From assembly GCA_905221605.1 (NCBI GenBank), contig CAJNDS010002069.1, forward strand, positions 1 through 64,000: a stretch of 64,000 nt of DNA, given 5' to 3'. This DNA is from Symbiodinium natans. Lineage: Eukaryota > Sar > Dinophyceae > Suessiales > Symbiodiniaceae. The notes beneath the pieces are model-generated. The model searched no databases. It was not told the DNA's origin and saw only the letters and a program-made list of their open reading frames with translations. The position numbers and the translations under genes were made by a program. Below are positions 44,513-54,712 of the stretch, piece by piece (the first letter of the stretch is position 1; every line of letters starts with the position of its first letter).

Positions 44513-47500
44513 GTCTCTTCGGGACACCAACGTGGCTAAGATCGAGGCCCTGAGTCGTGATACAGATTGTCAGCTACTGATTCCGGAAGAGCGATTAAAG
44601 GAATCCCATCTGTCTAAGGTAATTAGGTTGCCTCGAAACTGTGTTTAGCACACGTACCAGGCTCAGCTCGATGGCTTTCTGAGCTTCTTGTCGAAGCTCT
44701 CCGCGTAACCTAAGCCTCAACAACCTCACTGCGCTCTTGAAGGGGGATAGTAATGGGGATTGCAGGGTTGCGACTACAAGGCGAACCACTTCTAGTAGTG
44801 ACAGCCTACATGAGGCTACCTAGCGATTAGGTCCTGTGAGCAGAGAAGAAGTTGTGACGGTCGTGCTGGCCGAATGACTTGCATGGTGCCGTTCAGGGAG
44901 ACGACCTCAAGATTTTCATGGGCTTGCTGGCAGACCTTTTCCCCGGAGTGCAGGCACCTGTGCTTCAACGAATGCATGTCGGTCGCGCCGTCATTCGGAA
45001 GCTTAGTGTGTGCGACGGGCAGGTTCCGCGGGCACGAGACTACGACTTCGAACAGGTCTGTGTGGAGGCAGGATGTGGAAGCTGAGTGTCGAACATCGCT
45101 ACTCCGGCTCTGCGCAGGTGATGGAGAGTGACTTCGGCTACACCAACGATCCTGATGGGTGAGTGCCTGAGTTAATAGGCAAATAAGTACGTCTCACTAA
45201 TGACACCCGGATCTGGGTGATGGAATGCTATCCAGGTATCTGCTTCTGAAGATCTCCCAGCTTATCGAACTCTTGGAGATTCGGCACTCCGTCTTTTTGA
45301 TGGGTGTGGCCCTGAGCATCACAGCAGCTCTTCCTTGCCTTCGCGACCAGATCGTGCCAGGGTAGCTGATGACTTGGTGCTTTGGCCTATCTTGCTTCCA
45401 TGGTCACGCCACGAATCTTTGAGGCAATCCCGGTAGCTTCAAGTCATTCCTCTGGAAAGTCCTGAAGAATGCAAAGACTCGGGTCGGCGGTGAGCTTAGC
45501 ATGCATGTATTGCAAAACCCTCGAAGGTTTTCACTGGAGCCGCAAAAGCGGTCATATCAATCCTCCACACCACCCTGTTAGCCGCCGTCTGAGGTGACAA
45601 GACCACCGTCGTGGACTTCAGCCCGAAAGCCATCACCACCAACGAGCTTTACGGAAGTGTGAACATGGCCGCTGCCTCGACAGAGCAAGTCCATCTACAA
45701 GTACAGTAGTCAGTAGCATAGTAAAGCCTCAACATATCTTGCCGATGGTGCTGAGTACACGCGCGAGTGGAAAGACGGCATCCTCTCCAAGACCATGCGC
45801 GACCTGGGGCCAGCTTTGCATGTGGAAGCTCTGCTGTTGACATCCTCTTGCCTGATGGGGAGGAGCAGCATCAGCCTGCCAGGCTGGTTCCAGATACTCA
45901 CCCGAAATGGATCATGCTGGACGGTGACTTGGATGCTAACTGGATTGAATCCATGAACAGCGCCGCAGCCTTGGCAGAGCTACTTTGGCTCGCTTGGACT
46001 TTGTGAGATGCAGAGGAGCGATGCTTAGGTCATGGATGATAGCAGGCCTGGATCATCTTTTGGTGTCGGAGTGACTGTAGTGCTGATGCTGCTGCAAGGC
46101 TCCTAACTCTCCCCTCGAACGAGCGAATTCCGCTCAAGGCGGTTCATGTCAATGTTGGCAGACCACTTTGCTGGGCGTGTGACGCCAGATGCATATGAAG
46201 ATGATCTTCGAGATTCGGGACCTGAATTATGCAACCCCTGCCACAGCAACGAGAGCCGGCATAGCCGTGAGCCAAGCCTCCAGCTGCTTGTGTGATAGCC
46301 TGGCGTACGCGAAATGCCTTCGATGACGGCCGAAGGATGGTCGAACGGCATTAAGTTAACGGAGAATAGCTTACTCGTCCTGTGCTGCGTGGTTTCATGC
46401 CATCAAGAGGTACTCAAGGGGCATATAGCTGGGCATTGCATCGCTAGCAATACTCACTTGCTCCTTGAAGTTTAAATCGGCGTGTCTAGTTCATGGTATC
46501 ATTGTCAGAAAGGTTTCCAGGATGCAACCTTGGTATCCGTCTGGTCTTCTAGAATTTCCACTCGCACGCCTACAAACTGCTACAGGAATATTTAACCTGA
46601 AGTTCAGCCCGGGATGCCCTCGGGTACCGACATGAGCCATACCGGGGGCGGATGTTGTGCTTCACAAGCTAGGTGTCATCTTGCTGGATTGGCAACTACA
46701 GGGAGCAAGAGCCGAGGTGTGCATGTCGGACAAAGAGGGCGTCCAGTGGCAATGCTATGTGAATTCTTGGATCAAGAAGTGTGCATATCCAGAACCCTTC
46801 AAGGCACCGCAAGTACTTCTAGCAAGCAGCTAGCATAAGTTCTCGCATGAGCGGAGAGCACGTGCAGGAGCAGCTTGCACTCCTCTTCGACAAGTACTGC
46901 TCCACTACCCTTGCCTGGATACGCAAGTCTGCCAAGATTCAGGCACATGATGGCTCTGAAGAACTGTGCAGGGATGAGCCCACCAGCCCAGCCGCGGCGT
47001 AGAACCTGCGTCGCCCAGACCTAGCACTGATAGCCGATAATCATATTTTGCAAGAACCGTTCCGGGGTTCCTGTGGGCAGGTTCCCTACGTGGAGGTTGC
47101 CCTGATCTCCGCGCTGTGCAGCCTGCTGGATGCCCGCCTGCCCTCCCACAATCTGGAGGCAGAAGCGGAAGTTGACCTGGCGCTGTTTGGGGAGAAGTGC
47201 CTTTCTGGAATAAACACTCTTTGGGGTACAGCTCTCCTCTTGCATTCCTGCCAAAGGTGGCCTTAGACTTCATCCCGGAAACCTGGAACTTCCGAACCTC
47301 AGCCCTTTCTTTGCAGAGGCCGTGGAGGCTTGGTTCGTCTTCTGCACCATCTTTGCCACCGGCAGCAGTCTTGCCGAAGCGTGAGCCCAAGAGCTGATGC
47401 TTCTGCAGGGATGCTCGCAGAAGAGCCAAGCACCTGAGGTTGATGGAATCGACTACCGGAAGGCTTTCAGCACCTGGTGGAAGAACGAGATGAAGACCAT

Positions 47501-50500
47501 CAAGTGCCTGGGCTTCTTTTGCCAGAGCTGTGCTGCAACAGCTGTGCAGCAAACTGGTGCAACGCAATCGGCCAGGTACCCGACGAAGGGGCTCGTGTTT
47601 GACTTGTATGTCCGGGATTCGAGGCTTCAAGAGCTTTGCTGCTGGAGAGCTGCATATCCTGTTCGCCGCCCCCTATCTGTCAAAGGCTGGAGGAGTGGGG
47701 CAGCCTCGTCGAGCCCCTGCAGTGCGCCAGTAAATATAAGAAGAGGTAGAACTGGTAGTGGAAATAGAAATATAGGGACACGTAGATGATTCGGCAAATT
47801 TGTATATGCTCATATATTATATGCATGAGTAATTAAATGGACAACAAATAAACCGATAATGGAAAATTAGAATATATGCAAGTAGCTGTAAACCAAAAAT
47901 AGTGAATACGACAATAGGGAAACAGTAAACAGCTAGACGAATAGAAATAAGCCACTCAAGCGAATGCGAAACGCATGCATGGTGGTACAGTGACTGGCTA
48001 AGTGCGCCAGTGTTGTGCAAGGTACCGAAGCACAACTCCCATGGGGGAGGTCACTGTGTCTGCTTCTCAGATGTGAGCTTTCAGGGTATTATAATTATAA
48101 TTATTATTATTCTGATGTTTATTATTAATGTATGTAATGTATATATATATATATACACATAATATTACCCACGTGGATGCGAATCCTTTGCAGTCTGTGT
48201 CTCAGGCCGACTACGGAAACGGTCTGCCTGGACTACTTCATGAAAGCATTGATTGAGGCAACCGGACGGAAATGATGTATGGAGTGGATGCAATGGCATA
48301 GTGCCCTAAACTAAACCAAGCCCTAAACCCCAAACCTGCACCTGCTAGGTGAACCATCCGGTGATGCTTATTGGTCTCGCTGGCTGCGGCATCCTGCTCA
48401 GAATTTCTGTTCTGGTATGACTCAGGAACATGCAGCTTGCTTGGCTGGACTCGATGCCTTTGCTCGTGCAATGTATGCCAAGTGTGAGGGTGCAAGGCTA
48501 GCGTCTAGCATGCAGTAGACTAGGAACCGGGTGATGTACCGATACCCAAACCTCCTTGCATTGGATGGGAAGGCAAGACGCAGTCCTGCACTGGTCTGTT
48601 GAAGCGGCTGGATCATGAGGCTCGGCCAGACCATTGTCACGTCTGTCAGCTGTGTTCTCACCTGTTGACCGTATGTGCAGATCACAAGAACCTTGCTGCA
48701 TGAACTGCAAGTGGTTGCGAAGGTCTTCATGGGCTACAAGATGAACATGTGGTTCAGCAGCATTGGGCTGCACCTGTAAGGAAGCAGCCTCTTCCCCCTC
48801 CCGCCCAGGAGCTACTACACGGACTCCACCATGCTTCAAACGATGATGGAGATTCCGCTTGAGAAGAAGGCGCCACAACAGAGAAGTATGCGCTTTGCAC
48901 ATCCATCCACAGCAAAGCCGAGATCTTGAGAATGAAGCTACTATGAAGCAAAGCATCGCTCCTGGAGGCCGGAAAGCTGTATGCTCCTCCTGGCAAGCTT
49001 CAGCTGATCTACTTCATTGATGATCTGAACATGCCGGGCTCCCACCGAGGCCAGGTTTTTTTAGGAGTTGCAGATCAGGGTTTGCTGCACACCAAGGCCG
49101 GCCCTGGACAAGTACAACACGCAGTCTGCAATCGAGCTGATTAAGCAGAAGCAGGAGAAGAACTGGGGAGGGAGTCGAAGAGTCGAAGATCTCCGGCCCC
49201 ACGCCCCTTGATTTGAGGGAATGTGCTGTGAAGCATTCTTTCTCTAGCAGCCTGTAAGCTATAAGTTTGTTTGTTGTTTTAATACACCCCCACCCCCTGC
49301 CCCCCCAGGGCCAAGTGGTTGTCATTGTGACAGGGGAACATTCGAGGTTCCGAAGCATGCTGGGACTCTTTAGCTGCGTACTGGCTGCCACATCATACCC
49401 CATCCGGTCTCACAGGACTACAGCCACTGGTATGACCGGGTCAAGATCCAAGTCAAAGACATTGGTGGCACGCAGTGACCTGTGCGGTAGCACTGCAAGA
49501 ACACTGCGCATGCAAGGTACTCGCGTCTCAAGGTAACAGTCGCAGAGCATTCTAAAGCTAAACTTGCAACGGCCCGCCGGATCCCATCGACCCGCACACC
49601 TTTTGCACAACGAGCAACCGAAATCCTGTTTAAAGTTGGCCAGACGCATCTGCGTGCCTTCTATGCAGGAATCCTGCTGCCCGCATGGGACTCTTCCTGA
49701 GCAACAACTCTAACACAGATGTCCTGGCAGGTACCTCTGCTGCATGAACCCAACGGCTGGTTCTTTCACTGTGAATCCGCGTCTTCAGCGTCATTTCTGG
49801 ACGGGAATGATGTGTGCTGTGCCGTGCTGGATACACTTGTTGCCGTTTGGCCTTCTGAACTGCGGCACCTGCATACGAGCTCTGCTGGAGATCTCTTGAT
49901 GGTTCTTGTTCAGAAAGTCTTCAATGTCTTGGGACCGTTTAGAGCTCTGGAGCCTTAAGGCCCAGTGTGTCCCGATCTGGGGTCCATCCGAAAACCTCCT
50001 TCATGCTCATGGTTTTTTCGTGTCCGTGAGGACCAGCTCCGTTCAATTCCCAGAACAGCCACGGACTGAGAAGTCTCAAAATTCTCACGAGCATCGAGAG
50101 TGCCAGGGCACGTAGACTGGCACACCTCCGCTTGATGATCAATTCCCGCACTGGCAATGCAATGCAATGCAATGTGCCGCCCGGTGGGTTGAGGAATGCC
50201 TTGAACTTGATCTACTCCACCTTCATGAAAGGCCACTTCGACACGCTCTCCTTCAAGGCCCGCCAGAAGACCCCCTAGTGATTACATGTGGGGGTTTCCG
50301 AAAAATAGGGGTAATCTGTTCGGGGGTTCCTATTATAAGGTTTGTAGTGTTTTTTGGGGTATAGTAGGGGTACCCCCTATGTTGGGACATGCCCATTTAA
50401 TGGCCAAGAGTCCTGGTCCAAGGTGCCGGTGCAGGAGATCTCAAACTGGGTCATCAAAGCTGCCCTCAACTTCCACACCCAGGCATGGGGTTTAGGGTTT

Positions 50501-51790
50501 AGGGTTTAGGGTTTAGGGTTTAGGGTTTAGGGTTTAGGGTGCAGTGGTAGATAGTGGTATGCGCCTGGGGCATTTTCGAGCCTCATGGCTGACAGGTCAG
50601 CGCCACTTTCAGGAAGACTGCGCAGAACATGCACTACGAGCTTCAATCTGAGTGCAAGAGCAACAGAGTGACTGGCCAGTGGTGTGTGACGGACTCGCAA
50701 TTTTAGTATGGCTTCATAGGCATGGCTTGCCGCAGAGTTGTACCCTAAGGTTCAATATCCGCCACATGAGTGGCGTCTTCTCCGGCCTCCTCAAGGTGTG
50801 AGAGTGCCTAGGAGGATTGCTTGCTTATGAACCCCCACATTAGCCCACATGAATTAGCTTACAGCTGCTGCATTACAGAATGCTGGCAGTCGAAGCCAAG
50901 CGAGTTCATGGATGCGGAGAAGCTTGTTCTCTTGTGGACAGGGCCCAAGCTGGGTTCGTGACATGGCAGTTCAGAATGTTATGGGCCGTTGAGGCCACAC
51001 ATTGCATGGACCCGGAACCCTAAACATTGCCCTTAAGACCCTCAACCTCTAAACACACGACACTGCTAGGATTCACGAAAGCGAGCGCATCTACGGCGAT
51101 CGTCTGGTGTCCATGGCCGACCTCAGGAAGCCGAAGACTCAGACAACTGGCGCTTCAGGTATTTGGGGGTTGAGGATCGAACGTCAGAGTTTGGTGTATG
51201 GTAAGGTCATCTTGAAAGGACAATGCTACATAGGCTTAGATCCGGCCGGCTCACAGACGCAGATTCCGGTTCCAGGGCTTGACGGAGCTTATGCAACATG
51301 GGACCCGTGCGACTTGCGATGCAAAACCGAAGATCGTAAACTGGATGTGGCGCTCTCATGGCGAGTCGTCCTGACTGCAAGGCTGCGACAGCTTACGGAG
51401 AAGATCGCGAAGCAGATGTTTTCGAAGCACAACCTGCAGAAGTACTTCCAGGCAGCTCGCCTTTCTGCCACTATGCACCGTGCATTCCACGTAGAAACTC
51501 CATGAAGCGCAAGGAGAAGAATCCTGAGCCCATCGTGTTTGCGCCCTTCTCGCGAGCCAGCCTGACTGCTTTGTGCGTGCCCTTGTATTCGGCACCAGCT
51601 CTAGTGACTCCAGTGCTATAGTGGAACATGGCAGGGACATCAGAACATGGACGATGGTGGTGTGTATGACAAGATCAAGGCCCTCCATCATGCGGCAAAT
51701 GCCAATCCAAATCTCGTCGAACACTGAAAAGCGCATTTTCTGCGTAGTGCCGGCAGGACATGGAGCGATTGTCGCAAATTCTGCAGGAGG
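44513..51790 (+). CDS. Axonemal-type dynein heavy chain fragment (AAA2-AAA3 region), about 38 short exons
   Basis: Exons joining in frame: 44513-44546, 44897-44953, 45023-45055, 45118-45158, 45236-45303, 45424-45489, 45594-45670, 45756-45808, 45883-45961, 46029-46045, 46099-46141, 46189-46266, 46717-46812, 46868-46942, 47081-47158, 47319-47380, 47426-47503, 47576-47623, 47686-47721, 48206-48257, 48349-48388, 48573-48619, 48681-48751, 48812-48869, 48968-49037. Later, less exact exons: 49096, 49416-49474, 49731, 50190, 50421-50482, 50596-50639, 50750-50795, 50889-50941, 51070 and pieces to 51790. Family landmarks: [33 protein letters not shown] (AAA2 P-loop), [65 protein letters not shown] (AAA3 P-loop), [60 protein letters not shown]. 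Of the first 24 introns 13 have GC and 11 GT donors. Tail, AAA1, AAA4-6 and the microtubule-binding stalk are absent. Intact frames argue against an old pseudogene; truncation or misassembly is possible. Confidence 0.85.
46029..46045 (+). other. 17-nt microexon of the dynein gene
   Basis: It sits between acceptor CTTAG and a GC donor (AGCAG|GCCTGG) and encodes VMDDS plus two bases of an arginine codon. With it, the protein reads [21 protein letters not shown], matching the invariant VMDDNK-type segment of dynein AAA modules. Without it, six family residues are missing and the frame breaks. Confidence 0.75.
47735..48180. other. AT-rich intron segment with microsatellite
   Basis: A markedly A/T-rich stretch within the dynein intron 47722-48205, including a TA run near 48138-48156 and ATAATTATAATTATTATTAT near 48090. 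Its base composition differs from the surrounding GC-rich sequence. No gene is seen in it. Confidence 0.7.
50274..50395. repeat. Dispersed element copy in a dynein intron
   Basis: It begins ACATGTGGGGGTTTCCGAAA at 50284 and ends CCCCCTATGTTGGGACATG at 50392, with CCTATTATAAGG and TTTGGGGTATAGTAGGGGTA inside. CATG at both ends and GGTTTCC/GGGAC motifs suggest imperfect inverted termini. Confidence 0.6.
50488..50540 (+). repeat. Seven perfect TTTAGGG units in a dynein intron
   Basis: Seven uninterrupted TTTAGGG heptamers, starting six bases after the GC donor at 50483. It is the longest perfect telomere-type tract in the window. Confidence 0.95.
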
Positions 51791-51867
51791 CCTCTTTGCT
51801 CGCCTTGCGCGGCTTCCCAATACTTGCCAAAGCTGCTGTGTTGCATCGGCGCTCACGTCGCTCGGGC

Positions 51868-53995
51868 TGTCACATGCCCTCCGCCGGGTAGCTTTCTGGT
51901 CACATGCCCTCAAACGCTTGCAAAACCCCTCGCCCCAGTGATTGCACAGATGTGACGAGGCGGGAGGCGAGCATCATGAGCATCAGCCGGTAGCTTTCTG
52001 CTCACATGCCTCCCCAAGCTGCGAACGCTTGCAAAACCCCTCGCCCCAGTGATTGCACAGATGTGACGAGGCGGGAGGCGAGCATCATGAGCATCAGCCG
52101 GTAGCTTTCTGGTCACATGCCCTCCCCAAGCTGCGAACGCTTGGCAAAACCCCTCGCTCCAGTGATTGCACAGATGTGACGAGGCGGGAGGGCCGGGTAG
52201 CTTTCTGGTCACATTGCCGTCAAGCGCTTGCAAAACCACTCGCCCCAGTGATTGCACAGATGTGACGAGGCGGGAGGCGAGCATCATGAGCATCAGCCGG
52301 GTAGCTTTCTGGTCACATGCCCTCCCCAAGCTGCGAACGCTTGGCAAAACCCCTCGCCCCAGTGATTGCACAGATGTGACGAGGCGGGAGGGCCGGGTAG
52401 CTTTCTGGTCACATTGCCGTCAAGCGCTTGCAAAACCACTCGCCCCAGTGATTGCACAGATGTGACGAGGCGGGAGGCGAGCATCATGAGCATCAGCCGG
52501 GTAGCTTTCTGGTCACATGCCCTCCCCAAGCTGCGAACGCTTGCAAAACCCCTCGCCCCAGTGATTGCACAGATGTGACGAGGCGGGAGGCGAGCATCAT
52601 GAGCATCAGCCGGGTAGCTTTCTGGTCACATGCCCTCAAACGCTTGCAAAACCCCTCGCCCCAGCGATTGCACAGATGTGACGAGGCGGGAGGCGAGCAT
52701 CATGAGCATCAGCCGGTAGCTTTCTGGTCACATGCCCTCCCCAAGCTGCGAACGCTTGCAAAACCCCTCGCTCCAGTGATTGCACAGATGTGACGAGGCG
52801 GGAGGCGAGCATCATGAGCATCAGCCGGGTAGCTTTCTGGTCACATGCCCTCAAGCGCTTGCAAAACCACTCGCCCCAGTGATTGCACAGATGTGACGAG
52901 GCGGGAGGCGAGCATCATGAGCATCAGCCGGTAGCTTTCTGGTCACATGCCCTCCTCAAGCTGCGAACGCTTGCAAAACCCCTTGCCCCAGTGATTGCAC
53001 AGATGTGACGAGGCGGGAGGCGAGCATCATGAGCATCAGCCGGTAGCTTTCTGGTCACGTGCCCTCCCCAAGCTGCAAACGCTTGCAAAACCCTTTGCCC
53101 CAGTGATTGCACAGATGTGACGAGGCGGGAGGCGAACATCATGAGCATCAGCCGGGTAGCTTTCTGGTCACATGCCCTCCCCAAGCTGCGAACGCTTGCG
53201 AAACCCCCCGCTCCAGTGATTGCACAGGTGTGACGAGGCGGGAGGCGAGCATCATGAGCATCAGCCGGTAGCTCTCTGGTCACCTGCCCTCCCCAAGCTG
53301 CAAACGCTTGCAAAACCCTTCGCCCCAGTGATTGCACAGGTGTGACGAGGCGGGAGGCGAGCATCATGAGCATCAGCCGGGTAGCTTTCTGGTCACATGC
53401 CCTCAAGCGCTTGCAAAACCACTCGCCCCAGTGATTGCACAGATGTGACGAGGCGGGAGGCGAGCATCATGAGCATCAGCCGGGTAGCTTTCTGGTAACA
53501 TGCCCTCCCCAAGCTGCAAACACTTGCAAAGCCCTTCGCCCCAGTGATTGCGCAGATGTGACGAGGCGGGAGGCGAGCATCATGAGCATCAGCCGGGTAG
53601 CTTTCTGGTCACATGCCCTCCCCAAGCTGCAAACGCTTGCAAGACCCTTCGCCCCAGTGATTGACGAGGCGGGAGGCGAGCATCATGAGCATCAGCCGGT
53701 TAGCTTTCTGGTCACATGCCCTCCCCAAGCTGCAAACGCTTGCAAGACCCTTCGCCCCAGTGATTGACGAGGCCGGAGGCGAGCATCATGAGCATCAGCG
53801 GGGTAGCTTTCTGGTCACATGCTGCAAACTCTTGCAAGACCCTTTGCCCCAGTGATTGACGAGGCGGGAGGCGAGCATCATGAGCATCAGCGGGGTAGCT
53901 TTCTGGTCACATGCCCTCCCCAAGCTGCAAACGCTTGCAAGACCCTTTGCCACAGTGATTGACGAGGCGGGAGGCGAGCATCATGAGCATCAGCC
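51868..53995. repeat. 113-bp satellite array, middle block (variant subfamilies)
   Basis: Same satellite as at 28706, in shorter variants: units lacking CCCCAAGCTGCG before AACGCTTGC, units with CAGCCGGTAG (one G lost), and from 53640 units lacking CACAGATGT (GTGATTGACGAGGCGGG). The first partial copies touch sequence that still looks like dynein coding DNA at about 51755-51790. Confidence 0.95.
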
Positions 53996-54712
53996 GGGTA
54001 CTGGGTGGTTGACCTAAGGCGTCTCGCGCAGGCAAAAGGCGTCTCATCAGGGCGTCACACTGCAGTTTTCTAGTATGGCGCAGATATCTTCATGACACGT
54101 GGGCGTCCCGCCAGGGCGTCCCCTTGCAGTTTTCTGTTCCGACACATTCCTTAATCTACAAATCTTTTGGGGTCTCGCGTAGGTGTCACAAGGCAGTTGT
54201 CCAGCATGTGGCGGATGTCTCACGGCAGCTGTAAAACCCGCACCCCTCCCGTAACCTGCCACAGGCCCTGTGCTCAACCTACCGCATTAAAGTCTATAGT
54301 TCTGACACTGAACCCCACACCCCTTAAATTCGCGCAAGGTTTGCGGGGTTCCGGTTCAATGGACTTTTGATATCATAAACCGTTTGCATCGCACTGTTCG
54401 GTCGGGAACGGACACACTCAGCCCTTTGTGTTTCGCTATGTTGCGCAAGTAGTCTGGCAAGGCGTCACATTGGGGTTTCAGGGTGCATCGTCGTCCGAAA
54501 TCCTTTAGAATCGGTACTCTGCGCTCGGTCTCGCATGCATTTTGCTTGTTTGTTGCTATGTTGCAAAAAGTAGTAGCCTGGTAAGGGCGTCTCCCTGGGG
54601 ATTAGCTTTCTGGGGTCGCCTTTTGCACGCATGGGTTGCCTTTTGCATTCAGGGGCGTCTACTTGGGGTGAGTCGCCTTTTGCCCTCGTGGGTCGCCTTA
54701 GGGCGGGCACCC
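53996..54712. other. Non-satellite island with GGCGTC motifs
   Basis: About 0.7 kb between satellite blocks. Recurrent GGCGTC(A/C/T)C motifs occur, twice followed by TTGCAGTTTTCT or TGCAGTTTTCT (54058, 54116), and at the right end GTCGCCTTTTGC occurs repeatedly. This is probably a decayed different repeat. No gene is recognised, and no dynein continuation is seen. Confidence 0.5.
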
